The position numbers were made by a program, and so were the translations under genes. Below, in pieces: positions 25,147-34,046 of a stretch of 64,000 bases of DNA (positions are counted from its first letter, which is position 1; each line of letters starts with the position of its first letter). This DNA comes from Thermoactinospora rubra (GTDB lineage Bacteria > Actinomycetota > Actinomycetes > Streptosporangiales > Streptosporangiaceae), in contig NZ_KZ084324.1 of assembly GCF_002093975.1 (NCBI RefSeq), positions 428,438 through 492,437 on the forward strand. Reading direction: 5' to 3'. The notes beneath the pieces are model-generated. The model made no database searches and was not told the DNA's origin. It worked only from the letters and a program-made list of their open reading frames with translations.

Positions 25147-26427
25147 ATGACGAAGTCCGAGGAGCTGTTCGCCCGAGCCCGCGCAGTCGTGCCCGGCGGC
25201 GTGAACTCGCCCGTCCGCGCCTTCGGGGCCGTGGGCGGCACGCCGCGCTTCATGGCCTCCGGCCAGGGCCCGTACATCACCGACGTCGACGGCAACCGCT
25301 ACGTCGACCTGGTCTGCTCGTGGGGCCCGATGATCCTCGGCCACCGTCACCCGGCCGTGGTCGCCGCCGTCGAGGCCGCGGTCGCCCAGGGCTTCTCGTA
25401 CGGCACCGCCACCCCCGGCGAGGTCGAGCTGGCCGAGGAGATCGTCGCCCGCGTCGCGCCCGTCGAGCAGGTCCGCCTGGTCTCCTCCGGCACCGAGGCC
25501 ACCATGAGCGCCGTACGGCTGGCGCGCGGCTTCACCGGCCGCTCCAAGGTCGTCAAGTTCGCCGGCTGCTACCACGGCCACGTCGACGCGCTGCTCGCCT
25601 CCGCCGGCTCGGGCGTGGTGACCTTCGGCCTGCCCGACACGCCCGGCGTCACCGGCGCCTCCGCGGCCGACACGATCGTCCTGCCGTACAACTCGCGCGA
25701 GGCCGTCGAGGAGGCGTTCGCGGCCTTCGAGATCGCCTGCGTCATCACCGAGGCCTGCCCGGCCAACATGGGCGTGGTGCCGCCCGCGCCCGGCTTCAAC
25801 GCCTTCCTGCGCGACATCTGCACGCGCCACGGCGCGCTGCTCATCGTCGACGAGGTGCTCACCGGCTTCCGCGTGTCCGCCGCGGGCTGGTACGGCCTGG
25901 AGCCGGTGGCCGCCGACCTGATGACGTTCGGCAAGGTCATGGGCGGCGGGATGCCCGCCGCGGCCTTCGGGGGACGCGCCGAGATCATGGAGCGCCTCGC
26001 CCCGGCCGGGCCGGTCTACCAGGCCGGCACGCTGTCGGGCAATCCGATCGCCTGCGCGGCCGGGCTGGCGACGCTGCGCGCGCTCGACGCCGAGGCCTAC
26101 GCCAGGGTCGACGCCGCCGCCGACGCCGTGGCCGGGGCCGCCTCCGAGGCGCTCGCCGCCGAAGGCGTGCCGCACCGCCTGCAGAAGGCCGGCAACCTGT
26201 TCTCGATCTTCTTCACCGACCGCGAGGTCACGACCTTCGACGAGGCGCGCACGCAGGACACGGCGGCGTTCCGCGCGTTCTTCCACGCGATGCTCGACCA
26301 GGGCGTCTACCTGCCGCCCTCGGCGTACGAGGCCTGGTTCGTCTCCGCCGCCCACGACGAGGAGGCGATCTCCCGGGTGGCCGACGCGCTGCCCGCCGCG
26401 GCTAAGGCCGCGGCAAGTGCGCGTTGA
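25147..26427 (+). CDS. hemL: Glutamate-1-semialdehyde 2,1-aminomutase
   Basis: The 426-residue PLP enzyme converts glutamate-1-semialdehyde to 5-aminolevulinate. Motifs: [51 protein letters not shown] (PLP Asp235) and Lys263 in [11 protein letters not shown]. One small variant is [13 protein letters not shown] where many homologues read EPVAGNMGVV. Together with hemA, hemB, hemC and hemD it completes the route to uroporphyrinogen III within this window. Its last 26 bases overlap the convergent RibD-like gene. Confidence 0.97.
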   Translation: MTKSEELFARARAVVPGGVNSPVRAFGAVGGTPRFMASGQGPYITDVDGNRYVDLVCSWGPMILGHRHPAVVAAVEAAVAQGFSYGTATPGEVELAEEIVARVAPVEQVRLVSSGTEATMSAVRLARGFTGRSKVVKFAGCYHGHVDALLASAGSGVVTFGLPDTPGVTGASAADTIVLPYNSREAVEEAFAAFEIACVITEACPANMGVVPPAPGFNAFLRDICTRHGALLIVDEVLTGFRVSAAGWYGLEPVAADLMTFGKVMGGGMPAAAFGGRAEIMERLAPAGPVYQAGTLSGNPIACAAGLATLRALDAEAYARVDAAADAVAGAASEALAAEGVPHRLQKAGNLFSIFFTDREVTTFDEARTQDTAAFRAFFHAMLDQGVYLPPSAYEAWFVSAAHDEEAISRVADALPAAAKAAASAR

Positions 26428-27505
26428 CCTCCCGCGCGGCCTCGGCCAGCTCGGGCATCTCCACGACCTCGACGCCCGCGGCGCGCAGCACCCGCGCGCC
26501 CTCGGCGCCGGCGACGAAGGTGGGCGGCTCCCGCCAGGCGAAGACGACGCGGGGGATCCCGGCGGCCACGATCAGCTCGGCGCACGTCCGGGGGCGTGAG
26601 GCCCGCTTCGCGCAGGGTTCGAGCGAGCTGTAGAGGGTGGCGCCGCGCAGCCTGGGGTCGCCGGGCCGTACCCGGGCCAGGGCCTGCTCCTCGGCGTGCA
26701 CGTGGGGGCCGGTCTCCCTGGAGAACCCGCGCGCCAGCTCCCGCCCGTGCTCGTCGACGATGACGGCGCCGACGGAGAAGGCGGTCGCCGAGGGAGGGCA
26801 GCGGCGCGCCAGCTCGATCGCGAGGCGCAGCCAGCGGCGGTGGTGGCGGGGCAGGTAACGCAGCACCGCCATGTCGCCCACCTGCCGCGTCTCGGCGAGG
26901 ACCATGCGGCCGGCGGGGAAGGGCGCCGGATCGACGAAGCGCGGGGCGAAGGCGTCGCCCACGAGCACGGGCGCGATGGCCAGCTGGAGCTCGTCGGCCA
27001 GGTCCAGGGCGAGGAACTGCGTGTGGAGGCTGGAGCCGCCCTCGACCATGAGCCGCCGCACGCCGCGGCGGCCGAGGTCGTCGAGCAGCCGTTCGAGGTC
27101 GGCCCGCGGGCCGAGGCCGATCACCTCGGCCAGGCCGCCCAGGGCCGCCCGCAGCCGCGGGACGGCCGCGTCGGGGCAGTAGGCGAGCTTGTGGCCGCCG
27201 TGGTGCCAGAACCTGAGCTCGGGGTCGAGCTCGCCGCTTTCGGTCACGACCACCTTGAGCGGGTACGGCTGCCGCCCCTCGGCCACGCGCCGCGCCCGTC
27301 GCTCCGGCGAGGCGACGAGCAGGCGCGGATTGTCCCGGCGGAGCGTGCCCGCTCCGATGAGGATGGCATCGGATCCGGCCCTGACCTCGTCCACGCGGTC
27401 GAGATCGGCGGCGTCGGAGAGGATCAGCCGCTCAGGAGAGCCGTCGTCGATGTGGCCGTCGATCGACATGGCGCAGCTGAGCAGCACGTAGGGCCGGACG
27501 TCCAT
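26402..27505 (-). CDS. RibD-like reductase-deaminase with reversed domain order
   Basis: The 367-residue protein has an N-terminal RibD_C/dihydrofolate-reductase-like domain (about 1-215: [46 protein letters not shown]) and a C-terminal cytidine-deaminase-like domain (about 225-367). The deaminase zinc residues are present: HAEE (270-273) and PC(297-298)...C308 in [14 protein letters not shown]. In riboflavin RibD the deaminase comes first, so the order here is swapped. The substrate could be a pyrimidine of riboflavin or another pathway; no other rib genes are nearby. It overlaps hemL tail-to-tail by 26 bases. Confidence 0.88.
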   Translation of the reverse strand: MDVRPYVLLSCAMSIDGHIDDGSPERLILSDAADLDRVDEVRAGSDAILIGAGTLRRDNPRLLVASPERRARRVAEGRQPYPLKVVVTESGELDPELRFWHHGGHKLAYCPDAAVPRLRAALGGLAEVIGLGPRADLERLLDDLGRRGVRRLMVEGGSSLHTQFLALDLADELQLAIAPVLVGDAFAPRFVDPAPFPAGRMVLAETRQVGDMAVLRYLPRHHRRWLRLAIELARRCPPSATAFSVGAVIVDEHGRELARGFSRETGPHVHAEEQALARVRPGDPRLRGATLYSSLEPCAKRASRPRTCAELIVAAGIPRVVFAWREPPTFVAGAEGARVLRAAGVEVVEMPELAEAAREVNAHLPRP

Positions 27506-27515
27506 GCACAGGACG

Positions 27516-27551
27516 GTAGCCCACCGCGGGGGAGGTCCCCCGCGGGGCTAC
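27516..27551 (-). terminator. Strong hairpin after the 33-residue small ORF
   Basis: GTAGCC and CCGCGGGGG pair with CCCCCGCGG and GGCTAC around an AGGT loop, with a small bulge. On the minus strand it begins over the TAG of the small basic-protein gene and ends 11 bases before the RibD-like start. There is no U-tract, as is usual in high-GC actinobacteria. It probably terminates the short transcript or attenuates read-through. Confidence 0.7.
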
Positions 27552-27649
27552 TTCTTCAGGTAACGGTTGCGCCGCTCGCGGGTCTGCTCGGCGAGCAGGC
27601 GCAGGTACGAGGTCTCGGTCTGCTGCTTGGTCCGCTTAATCATTCGCAT
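27548..27649 (-). CDS. Small basic protein (33 aa), unrecognised
   Basis: A 34-codon frame starting MRMIKRTKQQTETSYLRLLA and ending with a basic RRNRYLKK tail. Nearly every third codon base is G or C, as expected of a real gene here, and a strong hairpin begins at its stop. An internal ATG (27643) could be the true start. The peptide is highly charged and probably a single helix; it might bind RNA or a ribosome, but no family is recognised. It is divergent from the LysR gene across an A/T-rich 84-base region. Confidence 0.55.
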   Translation of the reverse strand: MRMIKRTKQQTETSYLRLLAEQTRERRNRYLKK

Positions 27650-27708
27650 GCATATATTTTCGCCTGCTTCACGGTCTAGCACAATCGATTCTTTCTACGC
27701 TAAACTCT

Positions 27709-27721
27709 TAAGCACTGCTTA
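27709..27721 (+). promoter_or_regulatory. LysR-type T-N11-A box before the LysR gene
   Basis: TAAGC-ACT-GCTTA is a perfect 13-base dyad with the T-N11-A form favoured by LysR regulators, ending 12 bases before the LysR ATG. It is likely the autoregulatory site, and may also affect the divergent small ORF. Confidence 0.6.
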
Positions 27722-27733
27722 CGGGAGGCCGAC

Positions 27734-28669
27734 ATGTTGGACCTGAACCGCTTGAAGGCGCTGCACGCCGTCCACGTCTATGGCTCGGTGGGCGCGGCGG
27801 CCGAGGCCCTGATGGTGACGCCCAGCGCGATCTCCCAGCAGATCGCCAAGCTGGAGCGCGAGACCGGCGCGACGCTCGTGGAGCGCAACGGCCGCGGCAT
27901 CCGCCTCACCGACGCCGCCGGAGTCCTGGCCGAGCACGCCGAGCGGATCCTCGCGCTGGTGGAGAGCGCCGAGGCCGACTTCCAGGCCCTGCGCGGCGCC
28001 GTGGTCGGCCGCATCAACGTGGGCGCCTTCCCCACGGCCGCCAGGGGCCTGCTCCCCAAGGCCCTGGTGCTGCTGCGGAAGCGCCACCCCGAGCTGCAGG
28101 CGCACCTGTACGAGCTGGAGCCCGAGGTGGCCATGCGCAAGGTCGTCCGCGGCGAGCTCGACCTGGTGGTGGCGCAGGACTGGATGAACCAGCCGCTGGG
28201 CGTGCCGGAGGGCCTGTCGCGCAAGACGCTGTTCGACGACATCGCCGACGTCGCCCTGCCCGCCGACCACCCGCTGGCCGGCCGGGCCGAGATCGAGCTG
28301 TCGGAGCTGCGCGACGCCGGGTGGATCAGCGGCTCGCCCGGCACGATCTGCCACGAGTGGCTGGTCTACACGCTGCGCAGCTACGACCTGGAGCCCGAGG
28401 TCGTCTACTGGGCCAACGAGTACGACACCCAGCTGGCGCTGGTCGAGGCGGGCCTGGGCTGCGCGATCGTGCCCCGGCTGGGCCGCTGCTACGTGCCGGA
28501 CAGGGTGCGGATGGTGCCGACCCTGCCCCGGCAGATCCGGCGCATCTGGGCCCTGTGGCGCACCGACGCGGCCCGGCGCCCGGCGATCCGCGCCGCCGTG
28601 GACGCGCTGTCGGCCGTCAGCCGCGAGCTCATCCCGGGCGAGCAGGCCGAGAAGGTCCAGGCCGGCTGA
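27734..28669 (+). CDS. LysR family transcriptional regulator
   Basis: The 311-residue protein has the LysR helix-turn-helix at 1-60 (LDLNRLKALHAVHVYGSVGA, then TPSAISQQIAKLERETG), a linker helix, and a type-2 periplasmic-binding-like effector domain (about 90-295; GRINVGAFPTAARGLLPKAL). ACGGGAGG precedes the ATG. A T-N11-A dyad lies immediately upstream. The convergent EamA transporter is its nearest neighbour and a possible target; the effector is unknown. Confidence 0.93.
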   Translation: MLDLNRLKALHAVHVYGSVGAAAEALMVTPSAISQQIAKLERETGATLVERNGRGIRLTDAAGVLAEHAERILALVESAEADFQALRGAVVGRINVGAFPTAARGLLPKALVLLRKRHPELQAHLYELEPEVAMRKVVRGELDLVVAQDWMNQPLGVPEGLSRKTLFDDIADVALPADHPLAGRAEIELSELRDAGWISGSPGTICHEWLVYTLRSYDLEPEVVYWANEYDTQLALVEAGLGCAIVPRLGRCYVPDRVRMVPTLPRQIRRIWALWRTDAARRPAIRAAVDALSAVSRELIPGEQAEKVQAG

Positions 28670-28679
28670 TCGGCCCAGC

Positions 28680-29531
28680 TCAGCTGAGCGCGATCGCCAC
28701 GACGCCGCCCAGGATGATCCCCGCGGCGAGTAGCCGCCGCGCCAGGTGCCCCTCGGCCAGCAGCCGGCCGCCCAGCAGCACCGCCACCAGCACGCTCACC
28801 TCGCGCGCCGGGGCCACGACGCTCACCGGCGCCATGGTGAAGGCGAACAGGACCAGCAGGTAGGACAGCGGCACCAGCACGGCCGAGCCCACCACGCGCG
28901 CCCGGTGCTCGCGCCAGGCCGCCGCCACCGCCGCCCGCCTGGTCAGCGCCGCGGGCGTGAGGGCCAGCATCCTGCCCGCCTCGCCGAAGAACGTCAGCAG
29001 GAGCGGCGGCACCGCCAGCGCGCCCACCGCCTGGGCGTCCCAGATCGTGTAGCCGGCGATGAACAGCCCGGTCGCCAGCCCCCACAGCACGCCGGGCGGC
29101 GAGGCGCGCCCGCCGCCGCTCATGAGGAAGACCCCTGCGCCCACGAGCACGATCCCGGCCACGCCCGCCGGCGAGGGCCGTTCGTGCAGGAAGGCGATCG
29201 CGAAGGCGCCGGCCAGCATCGGGCCCGTGCCGCGCGCGACCGGGTAGACCACCGACAGGTCGCCTGTGCCGTACCCCCGCTGGAGCGTGACGAAGTACCC
29301 CAGGTGCAGGGCCGTGCTGACCGCGATGAGCCCCAGGTCCCGCCAAGTGGGCAGTGTCCCGGCCACCAGCATGAAGCCGGCCGCGACCGGCAGCCACACC
29401 ACCGACGCCACCGCGGCGACCAGCCACACGAACACCAGCCCGTCGACCTTGGCGGCCTGCTTGCTCAGCAGGTTCCACGAGGCGTGGCAGACGGCGGCGA
29501 CGAGGACCAGGACGAGGGCCACAGGACTCAC
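28680..29531 (-). CDS. EamA/DMT family transporter
   Basis: The 283-residue integral membrane protein has about ten hydrophobic helices in two repeated halves, the drug/metabolite transporter fold. It starts with GTG (MSPVALVLVLVAAVCHASWN), where HASWN is typical of the first helix in this subfamily. Likely function is export of a small metabolite or amino acid. It is convergent with the LysR gene (10 bases between) and faces away from the histidine phosphatase gene. Confidence 0.9.
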   Translation of the reverse strand: MSPVALVLVLVAAVCHASWNLLSKQAAKVDGLVFVWLVAAVASVVWLPVAAGFMLVAGTLPTWRDLGLIAVSTALHLGYFVTLQRGYGTGDLSVVYPVARGTGPMLAGAFAIAFLHERPSPAGVAGIVLVGAGVFLMSGGGRASPPGVLWGLATGLFIAGYTIWDAQAVGALAVPPLLLTFFGEAGRMLALTPAALTRRAAVAAAWREHRARVVGSAVLVPLSYLLVLFAFTMAPVSVVAPAREVSVLVAVLLGGRLLAEGHLARRLLAAGIILGGVVAIALS

Positions 29532-29643
29532 GGCACGACTCCAGAGGCGGGGGCGACGACTCTACCTCTCGCCGGTCCGCGCACCTCGCGCCGGCCTCCG
29601 CCGAGGCCTGTGCGACCCATGGGGCGTATAGGCTGGCGGCACC

Positions 29644-30273
29644 ATGGCTGAGACCACCGTCGTTCACCTGCTGCGGCACGGTGAGGTGCACAACCCCGGC
29701 AACGTCCTGTACGGCCGGCTGCCCGGCTACCACCTGTCGGAGCGCGGCCACCGGATGGCCGAGCTGGTGGCCAAGTCGGTGGCCGGGCGCGACATCGTCG
29801 CGCTGTACAGCTCGCCGCTGGAGCGGGCGCGGGAGACCGCCGCGCCGCTGGCCGCGACGCTGGACCTGGAGGTCGTGACCGACGACCGGCTGGTGGAGGC
29901 CGCCAACGTGCTGGAGGGCAGGCCCGTCGGGGAGTTCTTCCGCAGCCTGCGCAACTACCGCCACTTCTGGAACTTCGCGCGCCCGTCGTGGGGCGAGCCG
30001 TACGTGGAGGTGGTGGCCCGCATGCGGGCGGCCATCATCGACGCCCGCAGGAAGGCGCGCGGCCACGAGGCGGTGCTGGTCAGCCACCAGCTGCCCATCT
30101 GGGTCGTCCGGCTGGCCGCGGAGGGCCGGCGGCTGTGGCACGACCCGCGGCGGCGGCAGTGCGAGCTGGCCAGCCTGACCAGCTTCACCTTCGAGGGCGA
30201 CCGGCTCGTCAGCGTGGGCTACAGCGAGCCCGCCCGGTCTCTCGTCCAAGGCCCTAGTGTGCCGGGCGCGTGA
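29644..30273 (+). CDS. Histidine phosphatase family protein
   Basis: The 209-residue protein has the phosphoglycerate-mutase/acid-phosphatase signature LLRHGEVHNP (catalytic His12), SSPLERARETAAPLA (second Arg) and the second catalytic His in AVLVSHQLPIW. It is a phosphatase rather than a mutase by size. The position between hemL and tlpA/ccdA is the same as in mycobacteria (Rv0525), which suggests linkage to cytochrome maturation or haem supply, though its substrate is not known. Confidence 0.92.
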   Translation: MAETTVVHLLRHGEVHNPGNVLYGRLPGYHLSERGHRMAELVAKSVAGRDIVALYSSPLERARETAAPLAATLDLEVVTDDRLVEAANVLEGRPVGEFFRSLRNYRHFWNFARPSWGEPYVEVVARMRAAIIDARRKARGHEAVLVSHQLPIWVVRLAAEGRRLWHDPRRRQCELASLTSFTFEGDRLVSVGYSEPARSLVQGPSVPGA

Positions 30274-30278
30274 GGCCC

Positions 30279-30313
30279 CCGGTAGAGTTACAGCTCTACC
30301 GGCTGTAGTACAG
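30279..30313. promoter_or_regulatory. Two adjacent perfect dyads before tlpA
   Basis: CCGGTAGAG-TTACAG-CTCTACCGG (30279-30302) is a perfect 9-base-arm inverted repeat, and CTGTA-G-TACAG (30303-30313) abuts it. They occupy the gap between the histidine phosphatase stop and the tlpA GTG (30329). The first could fold as a terminator; the second, placed just before the ribosome site, looks more like an operator or mRNA element. The regulator is unknown. Confidence 0.55.
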
Positions 30314-30328
30314 GGAGATCATCCTCCA

Positions 30329-30895
30329 GTGCGCTCGACGTCCCTCACCCTCGCCCTGCTCGTCGCGCTCGCCGCGGGCTGCGCCGGTGCCCAGGACGCC
30401 CAGCCGCAGGCGGGTGACACCCGGTTCGTCGCCGGAGACGGCAAGGTGCAGGTCTTCCCGGCGGCCGACCGCAAGCCCGCGCCCCCGATCGAGGGGGAGA
30501 CGCTGGACGGCGGGCGCCTCTCGCTGGCGGCCCACAAGGGCAAGGTCGTGGTGCTGAACTTCTGGGCCTCCTGGTGCAACCCCTGCCGCGCCGAGGCCCC
30601 CATCCTCAAGGACGTGGCCGCCAAGACCAAGAGCAGTGGCGTGGAGTTCGTGGGCATCGACTTCAAGGACAGCAAGAACGAGGCGCTGGCCTTCGAGCGC
30701 ACCGAGCAGCCCGGCTACCCGAGCATCTACGACCAGCCCGGCAGGCTCGCGCTGGCCTTCCAGGGCACCGTGCCGCCCGCGGCCATCCCCTCCACGCTCA
30801 TCATCGACAAGCAGGGCCGCGTGGCCGCCAGGGCGCTGGGCGCCGTGAAGTACCAGGACCTGCTCGACGCCGTCACCAGGGTGCGCGATGAGTGA
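30329..30895 (+). CDS. TlpA/ResA-like thiol-disulfide oxidoreductase lipoprotein
   Basis: The 188-residue protein starts with a lipoprotein signal ending at Cys18 (LVALAAGC) and is then a thioredoxin-fold domain with the redox pair WASWCNPCR (Cys83, Cys86) and cis-Pro near AIPSTLIID. Such proteins keep apocytochrome c haem-binding cysteines reduced outside the membrane. GTG 30329 has CAGGGAG upstream. The gene overlaps ccdA by 8 bases, and ResB and CcsB follow, so it is part of a System II cytochrome c maturation operon. Confidence 0.92.
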   Translation: MRSTSLTLALLVALAAGCAGAQDAQPQAGDTRFVAGDGKVQVFPAADRKPAPPIEGETLDGGRLSLAAHKGKVVVLNFWASWCNPCRAEAPILKDVAAKTKSSGVEFVGIDFKDSKNEALAFERTEQPGYPSIYDQPGRLALAFQGTVPPAAIPSTLIIDKQGRVAARALGAVKYQDLLDAVTRVRDE

Positions 30896-31610
30896 GGTCG
30901 TCGCCTCGGGCTCGCTGCTGCTGGCCGTGCCGATCGCGGTCCTGGCGGGGGTGGTCTCGTTCCTGTCGCCCTGCGTGCTGCCCCTGGTGCCCGGTTACCT
31001 GTCGTACGTGACCGGCATGAGCGCCGACCCGCGGCGCGGCCGGCTGGTGCTGGGGACCGTCCTGTTCGTGCTCGGGTTCGCCGCGGTGTTCGTGGCCGGC
31101 GGCGCGCTGTTCGGCGGCCTCGGCTCGGTGCTGTACGGCAGCGCCGACGTCATCACGCGCGTCATCGGCGTCGTGACGATCGTGCTCGGCCTGGCCTTCC
31201 TCGGCCTGGTCCCGGGCCTGATGCGGGACGTGCGCATCCACCGCGTGCCGGGAGCGGGCCTGGCCGGCGCGCCCCTGCTCGGCGTGGTGTTCGGCCTGGG
31301 CTGGACCCCGTGCATCGGCCCCACGCTCGCGGTGGTGCTCTCGCTGGGCTACAGCCAGGCCAGCGCCTCGCGCGGCGCGCTGCTGGCGGTGGCCTACGCG
31401 CTGGGCCTGGGCCTGCCGTTCGTCGCCGCCGCGCTGGCCTACAGCAAGGCGCTGCGCACCTTCAAGGCCATCAGGCGCCACACGCCGCTCATCACGCGCC
31501 TCGGCGGCGGGATGCTGGTGGCCGTGGGGGTCCTGCTCGTGACCGGCTGGTGGGGCCAGCTGGTCGCGGCCATGCAGACCTGGATCGGCGGATTCAGGCC
31601 GGTGATCTGA
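30888..31610 (+). CDS. ccdA: Cytochrome c biogenesis protein CcdA
   Basis: The 240-residue protein has six membrane helices and the two conserved Cys-Pro centres SPCVLPLVPGYLSYVTG (about 24-40) and LGWTPCIGP in the fourth helix, which relay electrons from cytoplasmic thioredoxin. The electron acceptor is probably the adjacent TlpA-like lipoprotein. It overlaps tlpA by 8 bases and the resB ATG by 1 base. Confidence 0.95.
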   Translation: MSEVVASGSLLLAVPIAVLAGVVSFLSPCVLPLVPGYLSYVTGMSADPRRGRLVLGTVLFVLGFAAVFVAGGALFGGLGSVLYGSADVITRVIGVVTIVLGLAFLGLVPGLMRDVRIHRVPGAGLAGAPLLGVVFGLGWTPCIGPTLAVVLSLGYSQASASRGALLAVAYALGLGLPFVAAALAYSKALRTFKAIRRHTPLITRLGGGMLVAVGVLLVTGWWGQLVAAMQTWIGGFRPVI

Positions 31611-33130
31611 TGACCGCCGTGCAGACGCCCCCCGCCGAGAAGGCCCCCGGGCTGGGCCCGGCCGGCTGGCTGCGCTGGGGCTGGCGCACGCTCACCTCGA
31701 TGCGGACGGCACTGATCCTGCTGTTCCTGCTCGCGCTGGCGTCCATCCCCGGCTCGCTGCTGCCGCAGCGCGGCGTGGAGCCCGACAAGGTCGCCCAGCT
31801 CTACGAGAGCAACCCGGCGCTGGCCGAGTGGTACGACCGGCTGTTCCTCTTCGACGTCTTCGCCTCGCCCTGGTTCGCGGCCGTCTACCTGCTGCTGTTC
31901 ACCTCGCTGATCGGCTGCATCGTGCCGCGGACCGTCACCTTCGCCCGCGAGCTGCGCCGCAGGCCGCCCGCCGCGCCGCGCCACCTGTCCAGGCTGCCCC
32001 ACCACGCCGAGCTGCCGGGCGAGCTCACCGTCGAGGAGGCCGCCCGGCGGCTGCGCCGGATGCGCTTCCGCGTCGTCACGGGCGACGGCTGGGTGTCGGC
32101 CGAGAAGGGCTACCTGCGCGAGGCCGGCAACCTCGTCTTCCACATCTCGCTGCTGGGCCTGCTGGTCGCCGTCGCCGTCGGCTCGCTGTTCGGCTACCGC
32201 GGCAACGTGCTGGTGGTCGAGGGCGACGGCTTCGCCAACACGGTGGCCGCCTACGACCAGTTCACCCCCGGGCGGCTGGTCGACGCCCAGTCCCTGGAGC
32301 CGTTCTGGTTCACGCTGAAGGACTTCCGCGCCACCTACTCCACCCGCGGCCAGGAGCTCGACTACTCGGCCTTCCTGCGCGTGGACGACAGGCGCGACTA
32401 CGAGCTGAAGGTCAACGAGCCGCTCGACGTGGGCGGCACGCAGACCTACCTGATCGGCCACGGCTACGCCCCCGTGGTCAAGGTGACCGACGGCAAGGGC
32501 CAGGTGGTGGTCGACCGGGCCGTCCCCTGTCTGATCACGGTCAGGGCCACGCTGCTGTCCGACTGCGTCGTCAAGGCGCCCGACGCCAGGCCGTCCCAGC
32601 TGGGCCTCTACCTGGCCTTCGCGCCGACCCGCGACGGACACGGCGGCTCGCGCTTCCCCGCGCCGCTCGCCCCGGAGCTGCGGCTCATGGCGGCCTTCAC
32701 CGGCGACCTCGGCACCCGCTCCGGCGTGCCGCAGTCGGTCTACCAGATCGCCCCGCCGGAGATCATGGCCAAGCTCGACCGGATCTTCATGGGGTCGCAC
32801 CCGCTGAAGGTCGGCGACTCCTTCGACCTGCCGGGCGGCGCGGGCAAGATCGAGTTCACCGGCGTCAAGGAGTGGATCACCCTCCAGATCGCCTACGACC
32901 CGGGCCGGGTCCCCGCGCTGGTCTCGGCCGCGCTCGCCGTCGCCGGGATCGTCGGATCCCTCATGATCCGCAGGCGCCGCGTGTTCGTCCGGGTCGCCGG
33001 CGGCACGGCCGAGGCGGGCGGCCTGACCCGCACCGAGGGCTCCGCGGCGGGCTTCGCCGAGGAGTTCGCCGACATCGTCCGGGTCCTATCCACCAGGGTC
33101 CAATCCAACGGAGACAGGGATGTCCGCTGA
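31610..33130 (+). CDS. resB: Cytochrome c biogenesis protein ResB
   Basis: The 506-residue membrane protein has three N-terminal helices (about 33-50, 80-105, 165-190), a large extracytoplasmic domain (about 195-435) and a final helix (about 445-465). Hallmarks are LTSMRTALILLFLLALASIP near the start and LREAGNLVFHISLLGLLVAV. It forms the haem-delivery and ligation complex with CcsB. ATG 31610 overlaps the ccdA TGA; the stop overlaps ccsB by 11 bases. Confidence 0.94.
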   Translation: MTAVQTPPAEKAPGLGPAGWLRWGWRTLTSMRTALILLFLLALASIPGSLLPQRGVEPDKVAQLYESNPALAEWYDRLFLFDVFASPWFAAVYLLLFTSLIGCIVPRTVTFARELRRRPPAAPRHLSRLPHHAELPGELTVEEAARRLRRMRFRVVTGDGWVSAEKGYLREAGNLVFHISLLGLLVAVAVGSLFGYRGNVLVVEGDGFANTVAAYDQFTPGRLVDAQSLEPFWFTLKDFRATYSTRGQELDYSAFLRVDDRRDYELKVNEPLDVGGTQTYLIGHGYAPVVKVTDGKGQVVVDRAVPCLITVRATLLSDCVVKAPDARPSQLGLYLAFAPTRDGHGGSRFPAPLAPELRLMAAFTGDLGTRSGVPQSVYQIAPPEIMAKLDRIFMGSHPLKVGDSFDLPGGAGKIEFTGVKEWITLQIAYDPGRVPALVSAALAVAGIVGSLMIRRRRVFVRVAGGTAEAGGLTRTEGSAAGFAEEFADIVRVLSTRVQSNGDRDVR

Positions 33131-34040
33131 CCAGCTGGCCGGGTTGAGCGACACGCTCATCGTCGTCGCCGTGTTCGCCTACCTCCTCGCCATGATCGGT
33201 TTCGCGCTGGAGCTGGCCTTCGGCCGGTCACGGGCCGAGGTCAAGGCGCCCGAGGCGAAGGTGGGCGTGGGCGGCGGCGGGAGCCGCGTCGAGGAGAGCG
33301 GGCCCGAGCCGCCCGCGTGGGCGCCCACGGCGGGCCGGGCGGCGCTGGCCCTGGCCTGGCTGGGCTGGGCCGCCAACCTGGCGGCCATCGTGCTGCGCGG
33401 GCTGGCCGTGGGCCGCTGGCCGTGGGGCAACATGTACGAGTTCGTCGTGGCCATCTGCCTGGCCGCCACGACGGCGTTCCTCGTGGCGCAGACCCGGAGC
33501 AACGTGCGCTTCCTCGGCGCCTTCGTGATGATCGCCGTGGTGCTCGGGCTGGGCTTCTCGGTCAGGTTCCTCTACACGCAGGCCGGGCCGGTGGTGCCGG
33601 CGCTGAACTCCTACTGGATCGCCATCCACGTCACCGCGGCCATCCTGGCCACCGGGCTGTTCGTCGTGGGCGCCGTCGCCGGGATCCTGTCCCTCGTGCG
33701 CGGCGAGGGGCCCTCGCGCCTGCCGCTGCGCGCCGACCTGGAGCGCATCGCCCACCGGGCCATCGTGCTGGCCTTCCCGGTGTGGACCTTCGCCGTCATC
33801 GCCGGCGCGATGTGGGCCGACAAGGCGTGGGGCCGCTACTGGGGCTGGGACCCCAAGGAGGTCTGGTCGTTCATCACGTGGGTGGCCTACGCGGCCTACC
33901 TGCACGCCAGGGTGACGGCCGGCTGGCGCGGCAGGTCGACCACGATCGTGCAGCTGCTGGCCTTCGGCTGCCTGCTGTTCAACCTCATCGGCGTCAACAT
34001 CTTCCTCGACGGCCTGCACAGCTACGCGGGCGTCGAGTAG
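33120..34040 (+). CDS. ccsB: Cytochrome c biogenesis protein CcsB/ResC (CcsA family)
   Basis: The 306-residue integral membrane protein has about eight helices with the haem-handling WWD-type segment GRYWGWDPKEVWSFITWVAY and WGNMYEF, plus the conserved His region. It pairs with ResB to attach haem to apocytochrome c on the outer face. GGAGACAGG precedes its ATG, which lies inside the resB end. It closes the tlpA-ccdA-resB-ccsB operon. Confidence 0.95.
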   Translation: MSADQLAGLSDTLIVVAVFAYLLAMIGFALELAFGRSRAEVKAPEAKVGVGGGGSRVEESGPEPPAWAPTAGRAALALAWLGWAANLAAIVLRGLAVGRWPWGNMYEFVVAICLAATTAFLVAQTRSNVRFLGAFVMIAVVLGLGFSVRFLYTQAGPVVPALNSYWIAIHVTAAILATGLFVVGAVAGILSLVRGEGPSRLPLRADLERIAHRAIVLAFPVWTFAVIAGAMWADKAWGRYWGWDPKEVWSFITWVAYAAYLHARVTAGWRGRSTTIVQLLAFGCLLFNLIGVNIFLDGLHSYAGVE

Positions 34041-34046
34041 CCCTCC

